From the NCBI GenBank assembly GCA_024291935.2, contig CM044314.1:25208001-25272000 (forward strand): DNA of 64,000 bases. Direction: 5' to 3'. A program made the position numbers and the translations under genes. The notes under the pieces were generated by a model. The model was given only the letters and a program-made list of their open reading frames with translations, was not told the origin of the DNA and did not search any database. This document shows positions 1-13,635 of the stretch, piece by piece; the first letter of the stretch is position 1, and every line of letters starts with the position of its first letter. The DNA comes from Okapia johnstoni. Its lineage: Eukaryota > Chordata > Mammalia > Artiodactyla > Giraffidae.

Positions 1-2344
1 TAAAAAAACAACAACTTAACATTCTAGATGTTGACCACAGGACATGGTTAAGTAGATTACAGCACATCCCCACTGTGAAACATTAAACAAGCTTTAAAAA
101 TACTAAGGCAGAAAAAAAAAACCTACTACAAAAGTAAACCTTTGTGAAGTCACAACAAAGTCCCAAAGTTACACTGTTGGGTGGGAACAAGGCAAGTTGC
201 CTTATATGGATCCTGTGGCCTGGCTACAGCCAGCAATTGCAGCAGGAGGCCCTGCATAGTGAGCCTGGGTGCATGGGCAATGGCAGCAGGTGGATGAGGT
301 CCTGAGGGCAATGTCACCTGGCGTGCAGTGACAGCTAAGGAGCTCAACAAAGCCACAGCAGCAATGCCATCACCCTCTGTTCTGGCTCACACTATGGACT
401 CCGCACAGCTTCTGTGTCCCACAGTGGACCTGAACGGGCAACCCTGGGTCCTGGAGACCTAAGAGCCTCTTCTCATCAGCCAAGGAAGCCCAGCAGGCAC
501 CATATCTTTCTTCACAGACTGTCTTCATGTTCAGGGGGGACATTTCCTGACCATTCCCTCCCATGCTGAGAATGCATGTTGTCGGGGAGGTAGAGCTATA
601 TTTTCAAAAAGATTGTCAACACAACCTAGAAAGCCTGGCAACAAACAACAGAACAGTTTGCTGAGCACCGTGCAAACTGTGCATCCACAGGAAGCCACCT
701 TCTCATGACACCAGAAAGTGATGCCTTCCAGCCAAGTCATGGTCCAGAATGACAGCCCACTGAATGGTTTTTACTTTTCCCTTATACTGGAACTTGCACC
801 TTTCTGAGCCCCAGTCCCAAGAGCTGGGGTCCAGGAGCACCAACTACAGTGTCTAATTATTCCTCTTAAGACAGCAGGCATTTATGTTCTCCTGTAGATG
901 GGTCACCAGTGGTTGGAACTGAAGTTTGCCATTCAGCATTTTGTAAGTCAGGATCCTCTGACCCAGTCTGGAAGAATGTGGCCAGCCTTGAGGGCATGTC
1001 AGGACGGGCTGGTGCAGGCCCCTGACCTAGGCAAGTCTGTCCAGATAAAATGCCCATGGGGCCTCTCTACCAGCACCTACAAAGTTTCTATAGCCAGAGG
1101 TCCTCTCTTTGTGGTCACTATATAGAATGTGTTCTTTGCTTTAGTGGTGACAGCTCCTATTTCAATATGGTTCTCTTTGCACAATTCTCTATTATTTGCA
1201 CATGCACTGCTGCCCGGACAGATCCCTTGGTCCCCACGAGACGCCCACGTCTGTGCTCCAAGGGACCCGGGGCCACGATCACCTCCCAACTTCCATCTCC
1301 CTTCACAGCCCCCCTCTCAGATTTCATCATCCACCTAAAAGTTTAAGTATGTTCAAACCTCCCTCCCATTTCAAGTCCTATCCTTTATGGAAACAATTCA
1401 GGTAGATTTGGGGGAGTGGTGCTGGCCACCTATCCTACCCTCTTCCATATTTTACAGTATAGAAGAAGGTGCAAAGCTAAAACACTACTTTTCCTAGGAT
1501 CCCTCACACCTTGCTGAGAACCAGGCAGCCACTTGCACCTGTATGGGGTCTGGGAGCTCTGAGTGCCACGGGCACCTCCTCCTCCCCTCTTCTGACAACT
1601 GTTCTTGCCTCGACTTCTCTGGCTGTTGCACTGCTCTCCCTGTGTCCCCAGCTCCACCCCCTTTCCTTGACCTGAGGCACACTATCTCAAGACCTCCCTA
1701 CAGAGTGCCCTCCACAAAAAACCTCCCCAAGGAATCCCACCTATTTCCATGGCTCTAATTATAGTACTCAGGGCACACACACAATAAAGAAAAGCAAGGA
1801 GACCATTAATACAAAATTCACGGTGCTGGAGTACAGGGGAATGTGTCCAGGGAGAGACAAGGACAGGACTCTGATACTAGTAATACTCCACTGATGTCTG
1901 TTTCATTTACTGTACAAATATATTGTGCGTATGATAGTTTCAAAATAATTTTAAGTTTTTACAGTGAAAAAGCCTTCAGTGAGCTTTCATGGTCCAAACA
2001 GTAAGTCGAAAATCCAAGGTCCTCACGGCCACTGCACTCCAGCCCAACAAGCATCACCTACTGCTCCTTCCCTTGCTTTGCTATGTTCCAACCACATTCT
2101 TGTTTCTTCTATACCCTGTCCTCCACCGCAGAACCTTTACACATTCTGTCTCCTCTGTATATATTCTTCCTCTCTACCGTAATCTTGCTAAATTCCGACT
2201 TTACACTCAAACCTCACCTAAACATTCATTTAATCGAACAGAACCAAATACTGGTTTAATCAAGTATTGTTTTAACCAGGTTGGCATTCCTTGATTGTCT
2301 TGTTACATTCCTGTATGATTCCTCATCTCAATCATCTGAAAGGG

Positions 2345-2665
2345 CAACAGTGGCATCTGTCCTGTCTACTACTGTGAATAAAGCTACTACAAACATTCAC
2401 ATGCAGGTTTCTGTGTGAACATCAGTATTCAACTCCATTGGGTAAATACCACGCAGCAGGATAACTGGATCTTATGGTAAGAGTATGTTCGGGTTTGTAA
2501 GAAACTGCCACCATGTCTTCAGAGTGGCTGCACCTTCATATTATTCCTACCAGCAAGGAATGAGGATTTCTGTGTCCCACATCCTCACCAGCATTTGGTA
2601 GTGACAGTGTGCAGATTAAGGCTATTCTAGTAGGTGTGCAGTGATAGCGCATCTGTTTTTTTACT
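2345..2665 (-). repeat. L1 fragment
   Basis: Reads as the reverse of an old mammalian L1 3' region (a GGATCTTATGGTAAGAG-like block, then a CACCAGCATTTGG block). Diverged, no open frame. Confidence 0.6.
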
Positions 2666-3111
2666 GAGGAAGGCCAACAGGACACACTGCATGCTTTTGC
2701 TGATGCAGTGGGCCTCTGTATCATTTGCATGGCTTTTCACAAATAGACAAGGATTGGCTCATGCCTACAGAATCCATATGCACGGACCTGAGGTGGCCTC
2801 TAACATCTCTATGTTATTTGTTATTCTTAAATTCTGCCAATGATTCTGGAGTACAGCTAAGGTTTAAGAACTACTTGTTCATTCAGGGAGCCAAATACTG
2901 CTGACAACTCAATTTTGACATATGTTATTTGTGCTTACATTTAGACTGAGGGTTCTCTGGCGATGGTGGACATTCAATGCAATGATGGAAAGGGAAAAAG
3001 TATACTCATCTCTAGATCCCCAATTCCCAACATAGTGTTTCTGATACAGTAAATGCTTAAAAATTAATATTAATCTCACCTGTAACTTACTTTAAAAATC
3101 TACCTAGTAGA

Positions 3112-3200
3112 TATAATTCATAAATATATATAATAAATACAGACAGATATTATATATATCATTATATATATTCATAACCTATAATATATAATTTCTGGGA
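3112..3200. repeat. AT-rich microsatellite
   Basis: Imperfect (TATA)n/(ATATA)n tract over about 90 bp. Confidence 0.7.
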
Positions 3201-3924
3201 GTCCACAGTATAAATATAGTACAGACTGGAAAAAGAAAGGGACTATATACTATGCAGACAAGGCCTCCCAGCAATGGGGCAGGGAGCATGTGCACTTCCT
3301 TCTATAAAGTCCACACCATCCAATAACGGTATGGAGGTCTGAGGCTTTTTTTCCTCAATCCTGCAGAAAACTACCTAGACTCAGACGGAAAAGTATGGAC
3401 GACACAGCAGTCACCTCCCGATGCCAGTCCACATGGATCTGGCCAGGAAGGTTTTTCTTTTGAAAATACAGAATCCTGAAGCCAATTAAGATTCTGAAAA
3501 CTATTCTGTGGTAGAACCTAAAATTCTAGCCAGATTAAGAACTCGGGGTAGAATCAACTCTCCCCATTTTTATTCTCAGTAGTCATACTCCTGAGCTTCT
3601 ACAATGATTCTGTAAGATTTTCTCCCAAAGCTCTACACATATGCTAGTTTCTAAAATGATTCATAGAGACAGGTTCTAATGAACAGAAAGTCATGTTCCG
3701 CTGTTGGTTGTTTGAAATTCTGAATGTGTTTTCTTGCAGAATAACATAACGAACTATGATTTGAAAAGACCACTTGTCATCAACCTACTGCTTTTAGGAA
3801 TACTTTTTGTGGAAAATATGTCTTAGGTGCTCATGTGGGATGCCAAGAAAGTACTTCCCTAACTCAAGAAAGCATTTCCCTAACTCTTCTAGGCTTCTGA
3901 TTTCCATTTAGTGGGTCCCTGCAA

Positions 3925-5993
3925 AGAAAAAGAAAAGCAGGAAGGCAAAATGGTTATCTGAGGAGGCTTTACAAATAGCTGAAGACAGACGTGAAAAGCG
4001 AGGGAGAAAGGGAAAGGTACATCCAACTAAACGTAGAGTTCCAAAGAATAGCAAGGAGAGACAAGAAGGCCTTCTTCAATGAACAGTGCATAAAAATAGA
4101 GGAAAATAACAGAAGGGAACAGATGAGAAATCTCTTCAGGAAAACTGGAAATATCAAGGAAACATTTCACCCAAAGATGGGCACGGTAAAGGATAGAAAT
4201 GGTAGAGACCTAGTAGATGCTGAAGAGATCAAGAAGAGACGAAAGGAATACATGGAAGAACTGTACAAAAAAGGATCTTAATCAACTGGATAACTATGAT
4301 GGTGTGGTCTGTCACCCACAGCCAGACATTCTGGAGTGTGAAGTTAAGTGGGTCTTAGGAAGCACTGCTGTCAATAAAGCTAATGGATGTCACGGAATTC
4401 CAGTAGAGCTATTCCACACCCTAAAGGATGATGCTATCAACATGTTGCACTCAATATGTCAGCAAATCTGGAAGACCCAGCAGTGACCACAGGACTGGAA
4501 AAGGTCAGTCCTCATCCCAATTCCCAAGAAGCATAGTATGAATGTTCAAACCATCAGACAATTGCACTCATCTCCCATGCTAGTAAAGTGAAAGTGAAAG
4601 CCACTCAGTCCTGTTTGAATCTTTGCAACCCCATCAACTATACAGTTCATAAAATTCTCCAGGCCAGAATACTGGAGTGGGTAGCCTTTCCCTTCTACAG
4701 GGCATCTTTCCAACCCAGGGTCTGAACCCAGGTCTCCCGCATTGCAGGTGGATTCTTTACCAGCTGAACCACCAGGGAAGTCCCATGCTAGTGAGGTCAT
4801 GCTTAAAATCTTGCATGCTAGGCTTTAGCATTACACGAACAATGAACTTTCAGATGTCCGAGCTGGGTTTAGAAAAGGCAGAGGAACCAGAGATCAAATT
4901 GTCAACATCTGCTATATCACAGAAAAAGCAAGGGAATACCAGAAAAGCATCTACCGAAAGCCTTTGACTGTGTAGATCATAACAAACTGTGGAAAACTCT
5001 TAAAGAGATAGGAATACCAGACCATCCTACCTGTCTCCTGAGAAACCTGTGTGTGGGTCAAGAAGCAAGTTAAAATTCTGTATGGAACAAACTGATTGGT
5101 TCATGATTGAGAAAGGAGTACAACAGGGCCGTCTGCTGTCACTCTATTTCTTTAACCTATATGCTGAGCACATCATGAGAATACCAGGCTGTATGAGTTA
5201 CAAGCTGGAATCAAGATAGGCAGGAGAAACACCAACAACCTCAGATATGCGGATGATACCACTCTAATGACAAAAAGCGAAGTGGAACTAAAGACTTTTT
5301 TGTGAGGAAGGAGGAGAGTGAAAAAGCCGACTTAAAACTAAATATTTAAAAAACTAAGATCCCAGCCCCATTACTTCATGGCAAATAAAAAGGTAAAAGG
5401 TGAAAGTAGTGACAGATTTCCTTTTTGTGGACTCTAAAATCACTGAAGATGGTGACTGCAGCCATGAAACCAGCAGATGACTGCTTCTTGGCAGGAAAGC
5501 TATGACAAACCTTAGACAGTGTGTTGAAAGTCAGGACATCACTTTGCCGACAGTTCCATACAGTCAAGGTTATGGTCTTTCCAGTGGTCATATACGATTG
5601 TGAGAGCTGGACCATAAAGAAGGCAGAGCACCAAAGAATTGATGCCTTCATACTGTGGTGCTGGAAAAGACTCTTGAGAGTCCCCTGGACAGCAAAGAGA
5701 TCAAACCAGTCAATCTTAAGGGAAGTCAACCCTGAAAACTCATTGGAAGGACTGATGCTGAAGCTGAAGCTCCAGGATTCTGGTCACCTGAAACAAACAG
5801 CTGACTCACTGGAAAAGTTCCTGATGCCAGGACAGATTGAGGGCAGAAGGAAGAGAAGGCATCAGAGGATGAGAGAGCTGGATGGCATCACTGATGCAAT
5901 GGACATGAACTTAGGTAAACCTCAGGAGATGGTGAAGAACAGGGAGGCCTGGCGTGCTGCAGACCATGGGGTTGCAAAGAGTCAGTGACTAAA
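3925..5993 (+). mobile_element. BovB (RTE) retrotransposon, 5'-truncated
   Basis: About 2 kb of BovB from the region just before the reverse transcriptase to the 3' end, collinear with the fuller copy at 34396-37638. The coding frame is broken by many stops; pieces of the RT region are visible at 3991-4486, and a 3' open stretch lies at 5521-5988. A Bov SINE is inserted at 4585-4781. The copy is clearly older than the one at 34396, judging by its greater divergence. Confidence 0.85.
4585..4781 (-). mobile_element. Bov-tA SINE nested in BovB
   Basis: Minus-strand ruminant tRNA-derived SINE flanked by an exact 11-bp duplication CCCATGCTAGT (4574-4584 and 4782-4792) taken from the BovB sequence. 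Confidence 0.85.
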
Positions 5994-6072
5994 CAACAAC
6001 AAAAACAGAACATATAGACAAAAATCAGTGAGCACTATTTCCAGATACTTTTGTTTCTTTATACTTGTCAGG

Positions 6073-6092
6073 AAAAAAAAAAAAAAAAAAAA
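6073..6092 (+). repeat. A20 homopolymer
   Basis: Uninterrupted run of 20 A, about 80 bp past the end of the BovB copy. Confidence 0.9.
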
Positions 6093-6690
6093 TACAGGAG
6101 CGATTTTTACATTTATCTGTTTCTGTTGGTTCTGCTTAAAATAAACCTTCCTTCCCAATCTTGCCTCACCCTCTCTCAATTTCAGTATATGGTCATATAC
6201 TGAACTCTACACTGTCCCAAACTATCTGTGCCCATGCTTTGTTAAGTCCCTTGCTGTACAATTAAGATTACTGCAATAGTCAGAAGCAACAGGAAATGCT
6301 TTATAGAAGGATGTTGTAGGTGGTTATCACCTACATTAACCTGCTTGAAAACATCACTCTCAATATCCCCAGTTCTTTACCAATTACACCACTGTTCTCC
6401 ATAAACCACTGAGTGAAAGTGAAAGAGAATTCTAAGAGTATTAACTTCTTTTATAAAATACTTAGCACATAATGTCCTTTGATGATTTAGTAAGACCATG
6501 AAAGCACTTTATAGAACAGTAAATATTTTTAAGAAGCTCAAATTTAAACCTAATTTAAAACTCATCTTCCTCTTCAGAACATCTTCCAAACTGTTATCAG
6601 CTCAGGTCAATGCCAAATGGTAAGTCAATCTATCCTGTCTCTATCCTTCTCCCACCTATTTTCCTTCCCTAATAAATGCTCTAGTCCCAA

Positions 6691-6915
6691 CTACACGTGC
6701 GTGCTCAGTCACTTCAGTCATATCCAATTCTGCACAACCCCATGGACTGTAGCCTGCCAGGCTCCTCTGTCCGTTGGATTCTCCAGGCAAGAATACTGGA
6801 GTGGGTTGCCATTTCCTCCTCCAGGGGATCTTTCCAACCCAGGGTCAAATCTGAGTTTCCTGCATCTCTTGCACTGGAGGCGGATTCTTTACGAAATGAG
6901 CCACTTGGGAAGCCC
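6691..6915 (-). mobile_element. Bov-tA SINE
   Basis: Full-length minus-strand copy ending in the tRNA-like head (CCACTTGGGAAGCCC). Target duplication AGTCCCAA at 6683-6690 and 6916-6923. Confidence 0.88.
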
Positions 6916-8847
6916 AGTCCCAAGTATATTATAATGAATGTTTAAAGTACAACTGTCATGAGGACTAGAACATGACTACAGATACATGAGGCACCAAGTA
7001 CATCTTTGTGTTAACTTCTTTCAAGCTATCTGATCATTCAACATTCAGAGCTTTTGCCAGTCATCCTTCCTACAAGAATAAAAATGACAGTATTTGCTTG
7101 TAACAAGCACTCATTAAAGCACTTTACCTATTCTTGCCCTTTTAATATTAACATAAGTATCCCATTTTAATAAAACAGGAAAAACGAAGCCAGGAGGCAA
7201 TGGAAAAGAGATGTCCACAACCTAGCATCAGTACCCTGGCCACTCACCTGTCTCAACAGCATCTATTCCTGTGCCAGCAGTAAAACCCAGCCACCACGAT
7301 CTGCCCCTGTTATATCTCACCTTAACTGAAGAGACATGTAGTATTGAGTCCCCCCTGCCCAGCACTCCCTGTCCGCCTTTCCAAGAGTAACCTGAAGTTA
7401 CATCTAATCATTTCACTCTCCTGATTCAACAGCTCTTCATGGATTAAGTCATTTGGGCAAATATTTCCCCACTCTTGTAAAGGATGAAGGTGGCAGCTGA
7501 GATCCTGGGGTTGTCCATCCCTGGACCCCTGACATTCCTAGGGGTTGGGAGGGCGTGTTTGAGGAGATATGCAGAGAATCGTTTGACAGGATGGCCTAGT
7601 GGAGCCAAGAAAGGTTGACAGTGAAGCCTGGACAACAGAAATGGGAATGCCCCGGGCACAGGAAGTCAGGGAGAGAGAGCTCTAGGTCCACAGCCAGTGC
7701 CAAGACCCCACAGCAGGAGCCAGTGTAGTACATTTCACACAGGAAAGAAGGCAGAGCCTGGAGGGTGAGGGGCAGAGGCCAGCAAGACAAGGAGCTTGAT
7801 ATAGGGGGAGGAAGAAGGTATGCAGTTGGGAGTTTGTTACAAGCATGAGAGGAATGGAATAGGCTGACTGACATTTTTAAACACTACTCTGACTGCTGGG
7901 AAGAAAAGAAATGGCTAAGGACAGGGAGGTGGGTATCCCATGATGGGGAACTGGGTCATCATATGAAACGGCCTGTACCCTCCTTGATCACACAGCATAT
8001 TCACTTGTCCACAGTCACAATCCATGTGCACTTGTTGTTACCCACTCACAGAGACTACCATCAAAAGCCAGCACTTACCTGTATCTGTGTCATTCCCCCC
8101 GCCCCCACCAACCACACATACAGCACAGTCGCACCGTGCTTAAATGGGTGAGTGAATACTATCATACAAAGGACACTGTTAGGAACATTTTCAACCACAG
8201 GGTTAATATGAAATCAGTTAAAAGTCTCATTCCTCTGACAGTCTCATTATGTAAAATAAGCACAATTGAAACAACTGGCAGGATGATTTCTCATAGCTTT
8301 ACTGATCTGGACACTAAAAAATGCAATCTGACTTAGGAAGGAGGTTGGTACTTAGGGTTAGTGCTTTACAACCTCCCATGAGATATTTACTATCAAGCAG
8401 CCTTCAAGCAGTTTACAATTGTTTTTAATTCCCCAATTTCAACTCTCTGAGAGAAATCTGATCTTTTGCCAAAAAAGGCAACAAAGAGGAGACATCAATC
8501 CACTGCGCAGAAGGCACCTAAAGATCGGGTGGGTCTTGTGTGTCCCTGGTGCACTCTATAAGAGCACACGTCACACACACAGATTTAAGCATCACCATTA
8601 CTGCTAGCCTCAGTCCTTATGGCTGCCTCCTTTTCTCTTCCAGTCTCTTAAGTCTCATAAGTTTTCTCTTACTTTTCAACACTTCCAGGAATTACTACTG
8701 AGTCTGCCCAGGAAGTTCTGCTAGTACTTATTTGTGTAACGATAGAAATCTTATTTCAAAACAATAAACTCAGAAGATTATTGGCTGAATATTTAAATCT
8801 CTTTGGTTACTGCATGGTTAGCATCACAGAGGCCTCGAATTACTTAC

Positions 8848-8944
8848 CTAAGTAATGTGGTGGGTGAAATGCCATAGGCTTGCTAGTCGCTGAATAATAT
8901 CCAATTGCTCTCTTAAATCGAATAACTTTGTCATCTGTTCTAGA
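8848..8944 (-). CDS. FAM120A: FAM120A coding exon 5 (residues 312-344, last codon split)
   Basis: The acceptor GCATTTGTTTCAG precedes TCTAGAACAG. The exon reads SRTDDKVIRFKRAIGYYSAT, then SKPMAFHPPHYL, and ends with one base of codon 344 before a strong donor GTAAGTA. At 97 nt it completes the structured amino-terminal part, and the known protein then enters a proline-rich linker. This is the most downstream exon visible. The next acceptor must lie left of position 1. Confidence 0.94.
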
Positions 8945-9687
8945 CTGAAACAAATGCAGGAAAACCTTTGTAAATTAGTATGCCACTGGTCATGTGTATA
9001 TTAATATAATTCAACACATGTATAAGTCTTTAAAGCTAGATGAGAGTTTAAAATAAACATTAAAACCTTTAAGGAAAATCAACAGATTATCATTAAAGAA
9101 ACAAATCAAACATTAATTCTCTTAGAACACTGTACATATCAGAGTCTGACATGGCAGTCAGAAGACCTGAGTTCTGGGATGCAGTCCTCCAACTTTTCCT
9201 TGGCAAGGTCTCTGGTGCTACCCACAAAGGTTTTACTTTCCATCTCCAAAAAGGGGAGGTACAATTTTAGCTCTTCAGAGAGCAAACAGGAAGTCACACA
9301 AACTTCATTGCTTCTACTAAAGCCCAACCTCCCTTGAATTCCTTACTTTCCAAAAAAGGAAGAAGAAATCCCTGACCATCACCTGGAGGAATGGACAAAT
9401 CAGAGATTCACAATTCTGTTTGCCCATTTGATACGTCTCTCTTAGTAGAAATCCCATTGAATTATGATGGAGGATCTAGGAGCAGCAGAGGCCTTACTAT
9501 TTGTCTACCTCTGTGCAGGCCAGAGGGGAGGCTGGAGAAGCTAGGTGAGGGGCCAGCCCTCCTGGCTGGCACTGAGGCCTGACAGCTGCAAGCGCTCCTG
9601 GGCATAGCTGATGTGTTCCTCTCAAGACCCTTCCAAATTAAGCACACACCAGAGCACATAGCACTACCCAAGAGCTTGCATTTCTAC
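8945..9687 (-). other. FAM120A intron 4
   Basis: 743 bp between exons 4 and 5 with GT-AG ends. No repeat or gene recognised. Confidence 0.9.
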
Positions 9688-9816
9688 CTGAGAATGCTGG
9701 AAAACATCTTTAGCTATGGCATCCAAGTCTGAGGTATCCTGGATGTTGCGGACATAGTCAGCCACAGCCTTGATCACCACATCGCACGGTGGCAAGACCA
9801 GCTGGTGGGCCCGGAC
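9688..9816 (-). CDS. FAM120A: FAM120A coding exon 4 (residues 269-311)
   Basis: The acceptor CTTGTTTTCTTAG precedes GTCCGGGCC. The 43 codons read VRAHQLVLPPCDVVIKAV, then ADYVRNIQDTSDLDAIAKD and VFQHSQ, ending at CAG before the donor GTAGAA. It is phase 0 on both sides with no stop, matching the expected continuation of the FAM120A amino-terminal domain after SLK. Intron 3 upstream is 15.2 kb and intron 4 downstream only 743 bp. A symmetric exon flanked by long introns could in principle be skipped in frame, but nothing in the sequence shows that it is. Confidence 0.95.
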
Positions 9817-12800
9817 CTAAGAAAACAAGCACACATGTCAATTAACTAATTCCAAACACAGGGCCCAGAAACTACAGGTAATGCTTTCCTCAGAAGGGCC
9901 TGCTTATTATCAGTTTGTGAGTTCTTGTCCCTAAGACTTTGAAAGTCTGAGGGTTAAGCCCTGGATCTCCCTTTCAGTTGTTGAAATACAACTCAGAGGC
10001 TTCAACCTGACCACGTTAAAAAGCATCTGACAGCCTTCCATCATTTCAGAGATGTCTGCAACCTGCTCATGTGAGCACAGCAGAGAAGCCCTGGGCCACA
10101 GGTGCCTCCCAGTTTTCAACACCAGCCAGCAGGAGGCTATGCAGCCCCAAGCTCCCGAGTCCACTAAAAGAGCCAAGGTCAGCTCGGAATGAATGGAAAA
10201 CAGTATCCCTGAGTGCTGAGGGACACATCTGGTGAAAGACACATGGAATAAAGTGTAAGAATATTTTACACTTGACACCAGGAAACGGTAAGTAAGGAAA
10301 TTTTTTTTTTAAAAAAGGTTTCTTTTGGACTTTTTCACAAAAAAAAAAAAAAAAAAAAAAACACATGAAGAAAGAAAGATATCTTGATTTAGCAAAATTA
10401 AGGTATGCCCATATTCTTAGAAACAAAGATGAATCACATAAGAACTTTGTTTATAAATTTTTTTTAATTTAATGATAGTATGAAATGATGTTTTATGTCC
10501 TATTTAGTCACAAAGATCATAAAGATAAATAAGATGGCAAAAACTTCTAAAGGCCAATGTTGTGGTTCCAGAGCTGTGCACTCCTGCCCACCACACCTAT
10601 AAATGTGGTACATTACACAGCAGGAGGGGAGAGGTGGGCAGACTGCTAACCTCAGGCCAGACTGTTACCCTGGATGATGCAGATGGGCCCAATGTCATCA
10701 CAAGATCCTCTAATGTAGAAAGGAAGGCAGAGGAGCAGGTTTCATACATGAGGTAGTGCAGGACTCCATTGGCCTCTGATGGCTTTGATGATGTAGGAAG
10801 GGCCATGAGTCACAGCATACAGCACCTACAGAAGCTAAAAAGGCAGGAAACACTCTCCCTGGAGCCTCCAGAAGAAACGTGGCCCTCTCACACCTTGCTT
10901 TTAGCCCAGTGAGACCCACTTTGCTTGTGATCTCTATAACTGTAAGATTATTAACTCTGTGATGTTTTAAGACACCAAACACAAATAATAGAGGAACAAA
11001 TGAAAGAAAAAACAAGAGAAGAAAATCAGAGAAACTTAACATAAACAGAAGGGAAGAACCTCTGGAAAAATAAGACACTTACACTATTACGAAATCACAC
11101 GAATTTTCAGACGCACACGAGTATACTCAATTTCGCTTTGGAAAAGCAATCTTTTTTTTAAAATAATGTTTCCACGTTTGAAAAATGTTAGCTGCTCTGT
11201 CTCCTAGAGAAGGGTTTGTCTCCTTGTTCTGGTCAGTGTTTGATAAAGGTCAATCCCATCATAATGAACTCCAAGGAACTAGTAAGAGGTCCGTGGCTGC
11301 AGACCACAAGCACGTTCCTAGAAACCCAATTCCCCCTCTGTAGAATGAAAAACTATTGACATATACATGCTCCACAGTGAAGAGGTCCCTGGAACAGCAC
11401 ATTCCAGTCAGTCTGGGAGAAATGGAAGCCTGTCCACTCCCTGTCTTTTGGGGTGTTTAACAGTCCCACAGCCAGGGCAGGGAGGAGGGCCAGTTGCTGG
11501 TGGCCCCAGGAATGAGAAGCCAGAAGAGAAACCCTGAGCCCTCCTACCATCAACATTTCACTCTCAGTGAGCACACACTACAGGGAAGGGGACAGCCTGC
11601 AATGGCCACCAGATCTGAGGCCCCTGGACGACCCCTTCTCTGGGCCTCAATCTTCTGTCTCTGACTACAGTTTGAGGCTGGTTGGCCACAGCACACCCCT
11701 TGGCAGTCTGAAAGTCTATGGTTACCTCCTTACGCTGCACAGAGTACTAGAAAAGCCAGCCATTGCAGAGTTTCTATAGAGAACAAATGACAATTAACAT
11801 AGTCAGAACAAGAGTTAATTAGAAATAAAAATGTCCACAATATGAAAAGGGCTTTTCTCCAGGAGTTGGGAGCTAATGGGGTGGTGGGGGCAGCCTCTTC
11901 CAGGGGATGCACAACAGACTGGGCAGCGGCACACTGCCCCATCCCACCTCAAATGAAAAGGACAGTCTGTCGCTTTTGTTCCTATGGATCTCCTTGTCTT
12001 CTCTACCCCTACCTTCTACAATACTAAGGGTATAAAATCCTTGAAGTGAACAAATCCTGTCATTAGAGGGCCCCTGAATCCTTCTCAGCAGCTAATTTAA
12101 TACCAGTGTCAACTATATCATTTATAATTTCCCATGGCCCAGACTCTTCCCTCACACCTCACCCCTTCCTCGTTCCCCCAGCTTCATTCCCAATCCAGCC
12201 TTCCAAATCTAGCTCAGGGTGAGCAGCCACATCTTCCTCTGAGACTGTTGGTGCTACTGCTCCCAAACTATCTCTTGACTGCTTTTTAAATGCAACTCAG
12301 TATGAACGCAAGTTGCACCTAATATCATTGCTGAAGCAGAAGAACCTGACCCACTTCTCAGCCATTTGGAAAACAGCAACGTGGAAATGATTTTGGCAAT
12401 TTTCAGGAAGAAAACTAGAAACCTGATCTGATCAACATTCACTTGTGAGTAAGGCATTATTCTAGAAACAAGAAGAACATGGAGCAGCTCCCCAGTACTC
12501 GACTTCAAGAAGCTCACATTCTTATTGGAGAAAAAAATGCTGACCAAACTCCAAGAGAGACCTCAGAGGACAGCCTGGAGGAAAATCATGGCCCAGCTGA
12601 GGAGGTAGAAAGGTTTCTGCATCCTCTGTGATTCTCAAAGCATAGTCCTGAGATCCAACTGAGTGCAGCCTTGGTGCCCCCAGACCAATGAAAAGAGTTA
12701 TGTGAGGGGGCTAAGGCAGTTTGTTCTAATAAGCCCTCTAACCACTGCATCACTGAACACACCCTGAAGCCTAGTAGTTTCTAAAAGAGTCAGGAGTAAG

Positions 12801-12892
12801 GAAAACATTTAAACACTATAATCATTAGGTAACTACCAGTGGCTATGCCTTGAGATTCTTGAAAAGTTATGACATGAATCAATATCTTATAC

Positions 12893-13112
12893 ATGTGTGC
12901 ATGCTAGGTCGCTTCAGTCATGTCTGACTCTTTGTGATCCTATGCACCATAGCCCACCAGGCTTCTCTGTCCATGGGCTTCTCCAGGCAAGAACACTGGA
13001 GTGGGTGACATGCCCTCCTCTACAGGATCTTCCTGACCAAAGGATCGAACCCACATCTCTTTCGTGTCCTGCATTGGCAGGCAGGTTCTTTACCACTAGC
13101 ACCATCAAGCTT
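12893..13112 (-). mobile_element. Bov-tA SINE
   Basis: Minus-strand copy from the 3' tail (GTCGCTTCAGTCATGTCTG) to a damaged tRNA-like head near 13100. No clear target duplication. Confidence 0.82.
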
Positions 13113-13158
13113 GAAAAGGATGCTAAAATGCAATTCATCACACACAATGCTAAATGAG

Positions 13159-13292
13159 AGCTCTGCACATGGAAACTGTTATGCAGACATACCAAAGACT
13201 TCAACAGATTTAAATTTAAAGTGTTAGCTCTGCACGTGGAAACTGTTATGCAGATATACCGAAGACTTCAAGAGATTTGAATTTAAAATGTT
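13159..13292. repeat. 67-bp tandem duplication
   Basis: Two adjacent 67-bp units (13159-13225 and 13226-13292) beginning AGCTCTGCAC, differing at about six positions. Directly follows the SINE at 12893-13112. Confidence 0.9.
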
Positions 13293-13439
13293 AACTGTAA
13301 ACAAAGAAAAGTTCACATCACATTTAGTGAGCAAGGGTCCCCAGAGGTTCTGATGGAAAGGCGGGCAGGCTCGGGCTCCCTCCTGCAGAAGTGTCTGCAT
13401 CCAGCTGGGGCTGCAAGGTCCTGTGACTGAGTTCCTCTA

Positions 13440-13635
13440 GACTGTATGCCACACACTGCTCTCGGCAGGCATCACTTCATTTAATCCACAAAACAATGCT
13501 GTGAGGCACACTCTTAAACGTACTTCCCATCTGACAGAAGCTCATTAAGGCACCCATAGGAGCCAACAAGGTGAGTAGCTGGGCCACTACCCGACCCGCA
13601 GACTGTACACTTGACCACTACGCTCTGGCCTAGTC
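13440..13635 (-). repeat. MIR SINE
   Basis: Diverged MIR in reverse order: ATTTAATCC block, CCCATCTGACAGAAG, then TTGACCACTACGCTCTGGC. Confidence 0.6.

Larger units (their letters stand above)
1..8847 (-). other. FAM120A intron 5 (partial)
   Basis: No exon seen. About 1-2340 has no recognised element. An L1 fragment, an AT-rich microsatellite, a BovB copy with a nested SINE and one Bov-tA follow. From 6930 to 8847 I see no confident repeat; 7440-7900 is purine-rich on the plus strand and could be an old unassigned repeat. Confidence 0.85.

Noticed and set aside
5521..5988. 155-codon open frame
   Set aside because: Translated 3' part of a truncated BovB copy.
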